DNA of 64,000 bases. It comes from Robiginitalea marina (lineage in GTDB: Bacteria; Bacteroidota; Bacteroidia; Flavobacteriales; Flavobacteriaceae). Below the pieces are notes generated by a model, which saw only the letters and a program-made list of their open reading frames with translations, was not told the DNA's origin and ran no database searches. The position numbers and the translations under genes are program-made. Every line of letters begins with the position of its first letter. The first letter of the stretch is position 1. The stretch lies in contig NZ_JAMXIB010000002.1 in NCBI RefSeq assembly GCF_024006985.1, positions 124,001-188,000 on the forward strand, given 5' to 3'. This document shows, piece after piece, positions 30,503-40,373 of the stretch.

Positions 30503-31045
30503 TCAAAGGGCTAGCCGCAAACCGGCCCCAACCCAGAAACCGGCCCCGAAAGATGGGACTCCGGGTTCGGCATCGAGGTCGTTACCGGCACTGCTGGCTC
30601 CCAATTCTATAAAAAGGGCCGACCCCCCGTATTGGGATGCAAAGAACTCAAAACCAAAGAGGCCATATCCCCCCAGTTGAAAGTCTTTCCCGGAGAGTTC
30701 GTTGGAAGGGAACACAGACAGCAGGCCCCCTTCCCCATAAGCCCTGATCCGGTCCTGGATCTGAAAGGACTTTGAAGCAGCTCCCAACCTCAGGGTAGCG
30801 TACGAAGCGGTTTCAAAACCGGTCTGCACCCCGGGAATCTCCATCCATTGCCAGGTACCGGCAAAGCGCAGGATTGGCCATTTCGCCCCAGTGGGAACAT
30901 CGGCATGTGCCCCCATCCCAAAATCCCCACCCAATTGGCGGAGGTGGAATCCTATCCGGAAGGGGGAAGGGGTTTCCTGGGCGAAGGAGGCCTGAAATCC
31001 AAGGAAAAAAAGTACCAAAAGAAAAAAATTGCGGGTTGTTTTCAT
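30503..31045 (-). CDS. Secreted beta-barrel-like hypothetical protein
   Basis: 180 residues. Signal peptide MKTTRNFFLLVLFFLGFQASFAQ, then beta-strand-like repeats with alternating hydrophobics (ILRFAGTWQWMEIPGV, YATLRLGAASKSFQIQDRIRAYGEGGLLSVF, FGAGFWVGAGLRLAL at the C-terminus). The terminal strand suggests outer-membrane insertion. No family name recognised. It is 19 bp after the DUF2306 gene, so probably in the same operon. Confidence 0.7.
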   Translation of the reverse strand: MKTTRNFFLLVLFFLGFQASFAQETPSPFRIGFHLRQLGGDFGMGAHADVPTGAKWPILRFAGTWQWMEIPGVQTGFETASYATLRLGAASKSFQIQDRIRAYGEGGLLSVFPSNELSGKDFQLGGYGLFGFEFFASQYGGSALFIELGASSAGNDLDAEPGVPSFGAGFWVGAGLRLAL

Positions 31046-31064
31046 AGCGTCATGGCTTTAAAGG

Positions 31065-31550
31065 TTATCGTTTATAGTGTTGTGCAATGGATTTCTGAAA
31101 CCGTCGAACCAGGAACCCAATGATAAAAAAGAACAAAACCCCGGTTCCAATGGCAGCCACTATTATTTGTGAAGCCGTGAGAAACCACGGGAGCAGACGT
31201 ATCGTGAGTTCTGCAAACCCGGCAGCCCACACCCCCAGGGCAGCCCCGGTCATCCCGCTGATGTGCATCCTAAGCCAATGGGCGGGTTTTCGCCGGATTG
31301 CCGGGACTATTCCGTACATCAGGGAACCAAGGGAAATCCAAACAAAGACATGTAAGAAATTGAACCGGCCGGTCAGGTTAAACAAAAATGCAGCACTGAT
31401 ATTCAATGCCAGCAAGGCCATTGAAAAAACATAACCTGTCCGTTTGTGAAAACGCGTCCCTTTGGGCATTAAAAGGACCAAAGCTGCAAGGACAAGCGTG
31501 ATACACGCTGCTCCTATGTGGATCTTCGAGGGTAGGGCGTCCGTTAGCAT
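31065..31550 (-). CDS. DUF2306-family membrane protein
   Basis: 161 residues with four hydrophobic helices: IHIGAACITLVLAALVLL, GYVFSMALLALNISAAFLF, FNFLHVFVWISLGSLMYG and QIIVAAIGTGVLFFFIIGF. The patterns KGTRFHKRTGY and WLRMHISGM (conserved His) are typical of DUF2306 proteins, probably heme- or quinone-related membrane proteins of unknown function. It follows a small DNA-binding regulator on the same strand across an AT-rich 48-bp gap. Confidence 0.85.
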   Translation of the reverse strand: MLTDALPSKIHIGAACITLVLAALVLLMPKGTRFHKRTGYVFSMALLALNISAAFLFNLTGRFNFLHVFVWISLGSLMYGIVPAIRRKPAHWLRMHISGMTGAALGVWAAGFAELTIRLLPWFLTASQIIVAAIGTGVLFFFIIGFLVRRFQKSIAQHYKR

Positions 31551-31598
31551 AATTAAAATAAACTTATTTATATTATAAACTATATATCAAAAAAAATC

Positions 31599-31880
31599 CT
31601 ACTCGATAAACCTTCGAATTGCCTTGACATAATTCTCGAAGGCATTTATTCCTTTTTCAGTAATGCTGCAGGTAGTCAGGGGAAAATTATTCCTGAAGGA
31701 TTTTTCCACCTGCAGATAGCCGGCATCCCCCAGTTTGTGGATTTGGACACTGAGGTTCCCGGAGGTGGCCCCGGTCTTTTCCTGCAAGTATTTAAAATCT
31801 GCCTCCCTCAAACCAATTAGAATGGACATGATGGAAAGCCGCAAAGGGGAATGGATCAGCGGGTCCAGGTCTTCAGTCAT
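31599..31880 (-). CDS. Winged-helix transcriptional regulator (MarR/ArsR-like)
   Basis: 93 residues from ATG 31880. The fold is a small winged helix: DPLIHSPLRLSIMSILIGLREADFKYLQEKTGATSGNLSVQIHKLGDAGYLQVEKSF then TTCSITEKGINAFENYVKAI. It is the type that dimerises and represses its own operon. The first codons overlap the end of the upstream membrane-protein gene by 8 bp, a regulator plus membrane-protein pair frequent in Bacteroidota. Confidence 0.88.
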   Translation of the reverse strand: MTEDLDPLIHSPLRLSIMSILIGLREADFKYLQEKTGATSGNLSVQIHKLGDAGYLQVEKSFRNNFPLTTCSITEKGINAFENYVKAIRRFIE

Positions 31881-32454
31881 TTTCCGTACGCGTTTGAGCA
31901 GCCAACACATGTCCCGGTAGGATATACCCCAAAATCACCGATAGAGCAAGCACAAGCAATTGATCCTGAACCGTTAGCAAAAAGGCCACCGCCCCCCCGG
32001 CCCAACAGCAAATAGCCCCGTATTTATAAGGTTTAAAGCGTATCAGTGCCCCTTGCAACCACATACAAATTCCATAAAGCAACAATACCACAGGCAAAAA
32101 ATGAATGGCCGTTGGTTGCATGAAGAGGTATAAAATCACAAAACTCACGGAGAAGGCCAACCATACCTGGGCCGTAAGATCGTGCACGTACGTCCGAACC
32201 CTTTTTTCCGTCCTGAACTTCATCCGCGTAGCGATCGTCCCGATGATTCCTGGAATGAGGATCAGCCAGGCGAGCGGGGCGTACTCCCAACGGGCCAAAA
32301 CATCCAGGGCCCAGTGCCCCAGCGCCCCCAACATAATCAGGTACCCCCACAACATCGTGATGGTGCCTTCCGCCCTCGATGGCCGATACCTGGCCTCGGC
32401 AATCATGCGGTCGATGACCTTGAGGCTTTCCTGAGCATTGAATTCGGGTTTCAT
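31873..32454 (-). CDS. Integral membrane protein co-encoded with the winged-helix regulator
   Basis: 193 residues. A soluble start (MKPEFNAQESLKVIDRMIAEARYRPSRAEGT) precedes about five transmembrane helices (TMLWGYLIMLGALGHWAL, LAWLILIPGIIGTIA, VWLAFSVSFVILYLF, FLPVVLLLYGICMWL, LVLALSVILGYILPG). No enzymatic motif. The overlap with the regulator gene suggests it is the effector or sensor of the pair. The start lies next to an AT-rich spacer. Confidence 0.75.
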   Translation of the reverse strand: MKPEFNAQESLKVIDRMIAEARYRPSRAEGTITMLWGYLIMLGALGHWALDVLARWEYAPLAWLILIPGIIGTIATRMKFRTEKRVRTYVHDLTAQVWLAFSVSFVILYLFMQPTAIHFLPVVLLLYGICMWLQGALIRFKPYKYGAICCWAGGAVAFLLTVQDQLLVLALSVILGYILPGHVLAAQTRTEND

Positions 32455-32766
32455 AAGCGATGTTTAGTTTACAAAATAAAGTAATTTATATGTAAAATCC
32501 AAAAAACTTCAACAACCCTTCATCGGGCCAGGCTTGCCGCCTGCCAGTACCTGCGGATGTCGGGGATTCCCACCTGGGCGAGGGGGTTTTCGTAAGAGCC
32601 GCATATCCCTATAGCCGCTGGCCAGGCCCATACCGGGTAAGCTTCCGGCGCCGGAGTCCATCAGATTCTCACAATTTCCCTACATTTAAGACGAAATAAC
32701 AAAGGTAGCGGGGCCTGAAAGGTGGCACACCAATGGCCCGCCGACCCGACAAATCAGCCCATTTCC
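32455..32766. other. 312-bp divergent intergenic region
   Basis: The left 60 bp are AT-rich and read TTATTTTG-like on the minus strand, a near-consensus promoter for the membrane-protein gene. The right part carries TACATTTA (one base off TAnnTTTG) about 80 bp before the sortilin-like gene. The GC-rich middle shows no gene or strong hairpin. Confidence 0.45.
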
Positions 32767-35700
32767 ATGAAAAACGCACCAACCCTCCTGTTCCTCCTTG
32801 CCCTGTGCCTGGGTTCCTTCCCGGGATGGGGACAGCCAAACCCCAAAAGCGGGGTTCCCATCGACAAAAGCTTCTACGAAGGCCTGGAATGGCGGAATAT
32901 CGGCCCGAACCGGGGCGGACGCTCCCTGGGATGCGCCGGGAGCCCCAGCCGGCCGAATGAATACTATTTCGGCGCAACCGGGGGAGGCCTTTGGAAGACC
33001 ACGGACGGGGGCAATGAATGGAAACCGGTCACCGACGGGCAGGTGACGAGTTCTTCCGTGGGCGCCGTAGCCGTGGCCGAAACCGATCCCGACGTGGTCT
33101 ACATCGGCATGGGGGAAGTACAGCTCAGGGGCAGCATCACCCAGGGCGATGGGGTCTACAAAAGCACCGATGGGGGGAAAACCTGGAAACACCTCGGCCT
33201 TGAAGATACGCAGGCCGTGGCCCGGATCCGCATCCACCCGACCAATCCGGAAGTTGTGTATGTCGCAGCCCTGGGGCACCCTTACGGGGAAAACGAGGAG
33301 CGGGGCGTATTCCGGAGTACAAATGGTGGGGAAACCTGGGAAAAAGTGCTGTACGTAGGCCCAAAAGCCGGGGCGGTGGACCTTATCATCGATCGGAACA
33401 ACCCAAACGTCCTCTATGCAACCACATGGGAAGTCTACCGGAAAGCCTGGAAGATGTGGGGAGGGGGAGGCGACAGCAAGCTATGGAAGTCCTCCGATGG
33501 GGGTACCACATGGACCGACCTGACGGGGAACCCGGGGATGCCGGAAGGGCCAGTGGGCAAGATCGGGGTCACCGTTTCCCCTGCCGACTCCAACCGGGTC
33601 TGGGCCATTGTAGAGGCCAATGAAGGCGGGGTCTTCCGTTCGGACGACGGGGGGGAAACCTGGGAGCGCACCAACGGGGAACGCAAACTCCGGCAACGTG
33701 CCTTTTATTACTCCAGGATCTACGCGGACCCGGTCGACCGGGAAACCGTTTACTGCCTTAATACCGGCTTTTATAAATCCACGGACGGGGGCAAAACCTT
33801 TGACACCACCATCGAGGTGCCCCATGGCGACAACCACGACCTGTGGATCGACCCCAGGAACCCGGAGCGGATGATCAATTCCAACGACGGTGGCGGGAAT
33901 GTCAGCATCAACGGCGGTAAATCCTGGACCGAACAGGACTATGTCACCACCCAGTTCTACCACGTGATGGCCACCAGCGACGTCCCCTACCATGTGGCCG
34001 GGGCCCAGCAGGACAACAGCACGCTGGCCATGCCGAGCGACGGGTGGGAGCACATGCAGGCCCGCGGGCCGAACCACGGGTGGTACTACGCAGTGGGGGG
34101 CGGCGAAAGCGGGTGGATTACGCAGCATCCCGAAAACCCCGACATCTTCTACGCCGGAAGCCAGGGGGCGCTGCTCACCCGGTACGACCGGAGCAACGGG
34201 CAGATCCGGGACATCCAGGTGTATCCGAGGTTTTTTTCCGGGGAGCCCGCCGAGGCCCTCCCGGAGCGCTGGCAATGGACCTTCCCGATCATGTTTGCCC
34301 CACAGGACCCGAGGGTGATGTACACCTGTTCCCAGCACGTTTGGAAGACCACCGATGACGGGCAGTCGTGGGAGAAAATCAGCCCGGACCTCACCTATGC
34401 CGACCCCGAAACACTGGGAAAAACCGGGGGGGTTATCACCATGGACATGAACGGGCCCGAGATCTACGCCACCGTGTTTGCGCTGGCCCCTTCCTGGCAC
34501 GATATCAATACGATGTGGGCGGGGTCCGATGACGGGAAAGTACATATTACGAGGGATGGCGGAAAGAACTGGGTAGACATTACCCCCAAAGACCTGCCCA
34601 AATTTTCTCGCGTCAGCATTATCGATGAATCCAGGCACCGGCCCGGGACCCTCTTTCTGGCCGCCAACCGCTACCAGATAGACGACCGCCAGCCTTATGT
34701 CTTTAAAACCCACGATTACGGAAAAACCTGGACCAAAATTATCGACGGCATCGCCGACGGGCACTTTGCCAGGGCCGTGCGTGAAGATCCGGATAGGCAG
34801 GGCCTGCTTTTCCTGGCCACCGAGCACGGGGTGTATTTTTCGATCAATGACGGGGAACTTTGGCAGTCCCTCCAACTGAACCTCCCCGACACCCCCATCC
34901 GCGATTTGGTCGTCAAGGACAACGACGTGGTCCTGGGCTCACACGGGCGCGGCTTCTGGATCCTGGACGACATTCAGCCCCTGCGGCAGCATACCCCGGA
35001 AATGGGGCGGCAGCAGGCGGTACTCTTCCGGCCGGCCGACGCCATCCGGGGCGTGTACGATGCCTCAATACAGTATTACCTGAAGGAAGAACTCGATACC
35101 ATCACCGTGGAAATCCTCGATGCGCAGGACCAGGTGGTGGGCACATTTACGGGCAGCAAGCCGAAGTACGAAAAAGACCCCGACCTGCCCTGGTGGGAAC
35201 GGGGCGGTTCTTCAAAGCCAACCACAGCCAAAGGGCTCAACACGTTTACCTGGGACCTCAGGTACCCGGGCGCCACGACCTTTGACGGGATGATCATCTG
35301 GAGTGCTAGGCCCCAGCGGGGCCCCAAGGCACCTCCCGGAACCTATAAAGTGCGTTTAAAGGCCGGCGGAGTTGTACAGACGCATCCCTTCGCCGTACGC
35401 ATGGACCCAAACCTGAAGGGGGTTTCCGAGGCAGACCTGCAGGCGCAGTTCGAGCTCGCCAACCAGATCATGGCGAAAACCAGTGAGGCGAACCAGGCAG
35501 TCATCGACATCCGGGCCATGAAATCGCACCTTGAGGGGAACCGGGACCAGATCCCCGAGGCTGAATACCAAAAAACGGTGGAACCCTTCCTCAGCCGGCT
35601 CGGCAACGTGGAAGAAGCGCTCTACCAGGTCAAAAACCAGTCGAACCAGGACCCCCTCAATTTCCCGATTAAACTCAACAACCGCCTGGCCGCCCTGAGG

Positions 35701-35877
35701 CGCAGCGTGGAAACCGGGGATGCCCGGCCCACGGATGGGGCCCGCAAGGTATTCCGGGAACTTTCTACTGAACTGGAACTACATAAATCGAGCCTGCAGG
35801 AAGTGCTCAAAAAGGACCTGCCCGAAATAAATTCGGTGCTCCGCCAGCATGGGGTCGCCCTTTTGGAACCTAAATAA
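32767..35877 (+). CDS. Giant secreted BNR/sortilin-like beta-propeller protein A
   Basis: 1036 residues from ATG 32767, the Met that opens a signal peptide (KNAPTLLFLLALCLGSFPGW). About ten BNR/Asp-box-type repeats run through the first 750 residues: GLWKTTDGGNEWKPV, GVYKSTDGGKTWKHL, GVFRSTNGGETWEKV, KLWKSSDGGTTWTDL and so on, like VPS10/sortilin and xyloglucanase propellers. The last 250 residues form a beta then coiled-coil region (ELANQIMAKTSEANQAV). Often annotated as glycosyl hydrolase, but no catalytic Asp pair can be claimed. Paralogue of the 36888-40166 product. Confidence 0.88.
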   Translation: MKNAPTLLFLLALCLGSFPGWGQPNPKSGVPIDKSFYEGLEWRNIGPNRGGRSLGCAGSPSRPNEYYFGATGGGLWKTTDGGNEWKPVTDGQVTSSSVGAVAVAETDPDVVYIGMGEVQLRGSITQGDGVYKSTDGGKTWKHLGLEDTQAVARIRIHPTNPEVVYVAALGHPYGENEERGVFRSTNGGETWEKVLYVGPKAGAVDLIIDRNNPNVLYATTWEVYRKAWKMWGGGGDSKLWKSSDGGTTWTDLTGNPGMPEGPVGKIGVTVSPADSNRVWAIVEANEGGVFRSDDGGETWERTNGERKLRQRAFYYSRIYADPVDRETVYCLNTGFYKSTDGGKTFDTTIEVPHGDNHDLWIDPRNPERMINSNDGGGNVSINGGKSWTEQDYVTTQFYHVMATSDVPYHVAGAQQDNSTLAMPSDGWEHMQARGPNHGWYYAVGGGESGWITQHPENPDIFYAGSQGALLTRYDRSNGQIRDIQVYPRFFSGEPAEALPERWQWTFPIMFAPQDPRVMYTCSQHVWKTTDDGQSWEKISPDLTYADPETLGKTGGVITMDMNGPEIYATVFALAPSWHDINTMWAGSDDGKVHITRDGGKNWVDITPKDLPKFSRVSIIDESRHRPGTLFLAANRYQIDDRQPYVFKTHDYGKTWTKIIDGIADGHFARAVREDPDRQGLLFLATEHGVYFSINDGELWQSLQLNLPDTPIRDLVVKDNDVVLGSHGRGFWILDDIQPLRQHTPEMGRQQAVLFRPADAIRGVYDASIQYYLKEELDTITVEILDAQDQVVGTFTGSKPKYEKDPDLPWWERGGSSKPTTAKGLNTFTWDLRYPGATTFDGMIIWSARPQRGPKAPPGTYKVRLKAGGVVQTHPFAVRMDPNLKGVSEADLQAQFELANQIMAKTSEANQAVIDIRAMKSHLEGNRDQIPEAEYQKTVEPFLSRLGNVEEALYQVKNQSNQDPLNFPIKLNNRLAALRRSVETGDARPTDGARKVFRELSTELELHKSSLQEVLKKDLPEINSVLRQHGVALLEPK

Positions 35878-35897
35878 ACCCTGATAAAACAAATGAT

Positions 35898-36809
35898 TTG
35901 AGATTCCCTAGACCATGGTTCTTCGCCCTGCTCCTGTCCTGCTGGGCCCCCCTTGCAGGACAGCGGGTGGCACAAGTCCCTTTTGAACTTTCCGACAACC
36001 TGATTTTTTTTCAGCTGCACGTCAACGGGTCCCGGGCGCTGAATTTCATGTTTGACTCGGGTGCGGGTGTCACGGTAGTCAACCGCAAGGCAGCGGAAGG
36101 ACTGGGATTGACGTATGCGGGCACTTCGCAAATTGGCACCAGCGGCCGGAAGATCCGGTCGGATTCTTCACCGGACAATACCCTGCGAATTGAAGAGGCT
36201 TTCCTGGAAGGGATTCCACTGGAGGTCATCGGGCTGGACCACCTGGCCAACTATCTCAGGAGGCCTGTCGACGGCATTATAGGATTCGATCTTTTTGAGC
36301 GATATGTGATAGCCATCGACGCCGACCGGCAGGTCCTCGGGATTTACGCGTCGATGGATGGGGTGGATACCTCGGGCTATACACTGGTGCCGTCCTACAG
36401 AATCGACAACAACAAGATCGGTATCGAGACATCCCTGGGTTCCCTCGAAGGGGGTGAGCTCAGCTATATCATGACTCTAGATACCGCAAATCCCGATGCG
36501 TTGTTTTTATTCCCCAATGCCCTTGTGGCCGACGGTATCGCGCTCAAAAAAGGGAGGAAGGTCGTTCGGGGCTTCTCCGCAGATACGACCATTACCAAAA
36601 ACCTCAGGGGGAAAATAAGGTCGGTGAGCTTCGCCGGCGGGGAATGGAAAAACGTCCGGACGGTACTTCCCACGGACCCTGTCACCCTGGCTTCCTCTTC
36701 AGGCGGGGAGTCCTTCGGGCTGATCGGGCAGGAACTCCTGCTGGAGTTCAACATGATCTACGATTACCGGAAGAACCGCATTTATTTTCAGCAACGGGAA
36801 AAACGCTGA
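35898..36809 (+). CDS. Secreted retropepsin-like aspartyl protease (TTG start)
   Basis: 303 residues. The only start that gives a signal peptide (RFPRPWFFALLLSCWAPLAG) is TTG 35898; the nearby ATG 35893 is followed by an immediate stop. Two aspartyl-protease-type halves are seen: FMFDSGAGVTVVNRKAAEGLG with the catalytic Asp-Ser-Gly, and a second half with MTLDTANPDALF where Asp-Thr-Ala is less canonical; VDGIIGFDLFERY and FGLIGQELLLEFNMIYDY are flap-like GxxG motifs. Likely periplasmic. It is 20 bp after propeller A and may be co-transcribed. Confidence 0.85.
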   Translation: MRFPRPWFFALLLSCWAPLAGQRVAQVPFELSDNLIFFQLHVNGSRALNFMFDSGAGVTVVNRKAAEGLGLTYAGTSQIGTSGRKIRSDSSPDNTLRIEEAFLEGIPLEVIGLDHLANYLRRPVDGIIGFDLFERYVIAIDADRQVLGIYASMDGVDTSGYTLVPSYRIDNNKIGIETSLGSLEGGELSYIMTLDTANPDALFLFPNALVADGIALKKGRKVVRGFSADTTITKNLRGKIRSVSFAGGEWKNVRTVLPTDPVTLASSSGGESFGLIGQELLLEFNMIYDYRKNRIYFQQREKR

Positions 36810-36887
36810 GCCTTCTCCATCCGGGCATCCGATACAAGGGCCTGCCCGAGTTTCGTCAACTTCTAGTCCAAAGGAACCCTCCGGAAG

Positions 36888-39800
36888 CTACTCGAATTTC
36901 TGCCCGGGGGTCCAGGGTGCCCCTGCCTTTTCGAGGTCGGCCTGGTATTGGTCCAGGTCTGACAAAAAAGCTTTCAGGTCCGTCCTGAACGCCTCAAACT
37001 CCTGTCCTGCCCGTTCGACCTGCTCCTTTTGGGTTTGGGTGGGCGGCTGGCGGGTGTCCCAGTGCCCGTACGACACCCCCCCCACCCTCGATGCGATGGA
37101 CGGCACGGTCGACTCGCTCATCCCCTGCTTCACGGGGTCCCCGGTCAGGCGCAGCTGCAGGCCGGCCAACCGGCCCTCCAAAAGCTCCAATTTCTCATAA
37201 TGGGCTTCCGTAACCCGGGTGGTCCGGGGCAGGGCGGCCTCGATATACCGCAGGCGCTCCCCGGCTTCCTGCAGGTTTTTGCGGGCAGTGGAAATGCTCC
37301 TGGAAAGCGCGCTGGTCTGCTGCTGGAAGGCGGCAATGGCCACAAAATCGATATCCGTTCCTTCCCCGGGCAGGGGTTTTACTTCAAAGGACTGCGGGCT
37401 TCCCTGGAGGTGGAGTTTGCCCCCTTCGAGCAGGTAAAGCGTTACGGAATAGCGGCCAGGGGCCGCCAGCGGCCCCTGGGGGTCTCCCACCCACGGGGGT
37501 TTGAATCCGGGCTGCGAAAGCGAAACGGGGTCAGGGGCGGCATGCCTGAGGTCCCAGCTCGTGCGGTGTATGCCTGTGGTGGCGGGGCCTTCTATCCACC
37601 TTACGGGGTTATCCGCTGCATCCCGGACCAGCAGCATGGCCACAGCAGGTCCCTCAAGCCGTTCTTCCCGCAGCCGGTCCCATCCCGGGAACGGGATGTC
37701 CGCATTCTGTGCCCTTAATTCCTTTTCCCTGGCTTTCCGGATCTCCTTTCCGGTTTTGGGGACTTCGCTCAGGTAATAGGTAAAAGTGGCCCCAAAGGGC
37801 GGGTTTTCCCCAACAAAGGCTGTACTGCCCAGGGTAGGCATCCCCCTTGCCTGCATAGGGGTACTGGGGATGTACCACCAGGCCTCCCTCACCGGAAAGA
37901 GCGCATTGGCTCCGCTTTTGACGACTTTCGAAATCTCCCTCAGGGCTGAATAGTCATCCAGGATGTAAAACCCCCTTCCGAAAGAGGCCCCCACCAGGTC
38001 GTTGTCCCCGGGGTGCAACTCCAGATCCCGGAACGGGATGGTGGGTACCCCGCCTTTCAGGGGAACCCAGGTGCCGCCCCGGTCCACGGAAAAGTACAAC
38101 CCGTATTCGGTGCCGATAAAAAGCAGGTTGGGGTCGACGGGGTCCTGCTTTACGACCCACACAATCGTTTTGGCGGGCAGGTTGCCTGCAATGGATTTCC
38201 AGGAGCGCCCCCGGTCAGGGCTCATGAAAATGTAGGGCTTGAAATCACCTTGTTTATGGAGGTCCACACAGACAAAAACGGTCTGGTCATCGTGGGGGGA
38301 AGCTTCTATATCCGTTATAAAGGCACGTGCCGGGACCTTTGGAAGGCCGGCCATTTTTCGCCAGTTCCTTCCCCCATCCTCAGTTACCTGAAGCATCCCG
38401 TCGTCCGAACCCGTATAGAGCAACCCCCCGACCCGGGGCGATTCTGAAATCGCCGTAAGGGTGGCATATTTGGACATGGCCCCGTTGTCGTAAAGCGCGT
38501 CCACGCTCCAGACCCTGTCGCCCATTTCGAGCTCATACCGGTTTGTGTTGGTGGTCAGGTCCCCGCTGATTGGGGTCCATGAATTTCCCCGGTCCTCGCT
38601 CCTCCATACCCGCTGCGACCCGAAATAAAGCCGTTTGGAATTATGCGGGCTGATCAGCACCGGGCTGTCCCAGTTCCAGCGTTCCGGGGGATCAGAGGGG
38701 CCCGGCTGCGGTTGTATATTCAGGACTTCTTCGGTGCGCCGGTCGAGGCGGTGCAGCATCCCCTCCTGGATTTCCATATAGGCCGTGTTCGGGTCTTCAG
38801 GATCAAAGGCGGCGTCATAGCCGTCTGCCCCCAGGGGTACATACCAGTCCTGGTTGCGCACCCCCTCAATATTCCGGGTCCGGGAAGGCCCGATCAGGGT
38901 CCCCAGGTCCTGGGCGCCTCCCACGATATTGTAAAAAGGCCTGGCATTGTCCAGGCCCAGTTTGTAAAACTGGGAAACCGGCAGGTTGGGAAAATGCCTC
39001 CAGGTCGTCCCCTGGTCAAAGGACTCGTATAATCCGGCATCCGTACCGGCGAGCAGGTGCTGTCCGTCGGCCGGATCGATCCAGAGGGCGTGGTTGTCGC
39101 TGTGCTTCTCGCGCCCGGTTCCCAGGTAATCGAAGGTCCTGCCCCCATCCCGGGTCACGTGCAGGAAGACATCCATTTGGTAAACGAGATCCGCATCCGT
39201 TGGGGAAACCTCTATTTCCTGGTAGTAATGCGGGCCCGTACCCCCTGAAATATAGGCATTGCGCCGCTCCCAACGCTCCCCTTTGTCCGTGGACCGGTAA
39301 AATCCCTTTTCCTCCTCCCCGGCTTCTATAGTGGCGTACACCAGGTTGGGGTCGGCGGGGGTTACCCCAAGGCCGATCTTTCCCATATCCCCCTTCGGTA
39401 GCCCGGTGTCTACTTTCTTCCAGTGCTTCCCGTTATCGGTGGATTTATAGATCCCCGAATGGGGGCCCCCGCCCATCAGCGACCAGACATGCCGCCGGCG
39501 CTGGTAGGCCGCGGCGTAGAGCACCGCGGGGTTGGAGGGGTCGAATTCCACATCGGTAACCCCGGTATCGGCATTGATTTCCAGCACCAGGTCCCAGGAG
39601 GACCCGCCATCCCCAGACCGGTAGAGGCCGCGCTGTCCGCCGGAGGCCCAAAGGGGTCCCTCGGCTGCGACAAAAATAACGTCGCTGTTCCGGGGGTCCA
39701 CCAGGATCCGGCCAATATGTTCGGAGTCCTTCAGCCCCATGTTTTTCCAGGTGCGTCCCCCGTCATTGCTGCGGTATACCCCGTCACCCCAACCGACATG

Positions 39801-40166
39801 CCGCCCGCTGACATTTTCGCCGGTGCCAACCCACACCACCTCCGGGTTTTGCGGATCCAGGGTTACGCACCCTATCGAGTAGGAAGCCTGTTGGTCAAAA
39901 ACGGGCTCCCAGGTGGTTCCCCTGTTGGTGGTTTTCCAGACCCCCCCGGAGCCCACGGCTACGTACCAGGTATTGGGGTTGAGCGGGTTTACGGCAATAT
40001 CGGCGATCCTCCCGCCCATGAGCGCGGGGCCAATACTCCTGAATTCCAGGCCGGCGACTGCCTCAGTCAGGGCATCGGCACCGGCATTCTGGGCGAAACC
40101 ATCAGAGGAAAGCAATACAATGCCGGTCATGAGTATAACGGCCAAAAAGGATTTTATGGGATTCAT
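36888..40166 (-). CDS. Giant secreted BNR/sortilin-like beta-propeller protein B
   Basis: 1092 residues from ATG 40166, which starts a signal peptide (MNPIKSFLAVILMTGIVLLS..FAQ). The frame continues 156 codons upstream with no signal-like start, so the upstream part is rejected. Repeats such as GVWKTTNRGTTWEPV, GVYRSNDGGRTWKNM, GLYRSGDGGSSWDLV, GIYKSTDNGKHWKKV and FYRSTDKGERWERR give a 10-bladed or double propeller, followed by a C-terminal beta and coiled-coil region as in protein A. The two share domain order and length but face each other across the protease gene. Confidence 0.88.
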   Translation of the reverse strand: MNPIKSFLAVILMTGIVLLSSDGFAQNAGADALTEAVAGLEFRSIGPALMGGRIADIAVNPLNPNTWYVAVGSGGVWKTTNRGTTWEPVFDQQASYSIGCVTLDPQNPEVVWVGTGENVSGRHVGWGDGVYRSNDGGRTWKNMGLKDSEHIGRILVDPRNSDVIFVAAEGPLWASGGQRGLYRSGDGGSSWDLVLEINADTGVTDVEFDPSNPAVLYAAAYQRRRHVWSLMGGGPHSGIYKSTDNGKHWKKVDTGLPKGDMGKIGLGVTPADPNLVYATIEAGEEEKGFYRSTDKGERWERRNAYISGGTGPHYYQEIEVSPTDADLVYQMDVFLHVTRDGGRTFDYLGTGREKHSDNHALWIDPADGQHLLAGTDAGLYESFDQGTTWRHFPNLPVSQFYKLGLDNARPFYNIVGGAQDLGTLIGPSRTRNIEGVRNQDWYVPLGADGYDAAFDPEDPNTAYMEIQEGMLHRLDRRTEEVLNIQPQPGPSDPPERWNWDSPVLISPHNSKRLYFGSQRVWRSEDRGNSWTPISGDLTTNTNRYELEMGDRVWSVDALYDNGAMSKYATLTAISESPRVGGLLYTGSDDGMLQVTEDGGRNWRKMAGLPKVPARAFITDIEASPHDDQTVFVCVDLHKQGDFKPYIFMSPDRGRSWKSIAGNLPAKTIVWVVKQDPVDPNLLFIGTEYGLYFSVDRGGTWVPLKGGVPTIPFRDLELHPGDNDLVGASFGRGFYILDDYSALREISKVVKSGANALFPVREAWWYIPSTPMQARGMPTLGSTAFVGENPPFGATFTYYLSEVPKTGKEIRKAREKELRAQNADIPFPGWDRLREERLEGPAVAMLLVRDAADNPVRWIEGPATTGIHRTSWDLRHAAPDPVSLSQPGFKPPWVGDPQGPLAAPGRYSVTLYLLEGGKLHLQGSPQSFEVKPLPGEGTDIDFVAIAAFQQQTSALSRSISTARKNLQEAGERLRYIEAALPRTTRVTEAHYEKLELLEGRLAGLQLRLTGDPVKQGMSESTVPSIASRVGGVSYGHWDTRQPPTQTQKEQVERAGQEFEAFRTDLKAFLSDLDQYQADLEKAGAPWTPGQKFE

Positions 40167-40373
40167 GGGTAATTGGTTATCAGGGGTTAGGGAAAAAAGC
40201 GATACGTTAAAGGCAGCCCTGGGCCACGATAAAAAAATAAATATACGCAAAGTCCGCGATTCATACCCCGGGATCGCCCCCGGGGATTTATGGCGTAAAA
40301 GTCTTAATTTAGGGGTGCACGTAAACTGGGGGCCGCTAGGGATTCCGCAGTGGACACAGAACCTGGAGCGCAA

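Noticed and set aside
33481-34875. 464-codon minus-strand frame opposite propeller protein A
   Set aside because: A shadow of a repetitive GC-rich gene. The plus strand has the signal peptide and BNR repeats.
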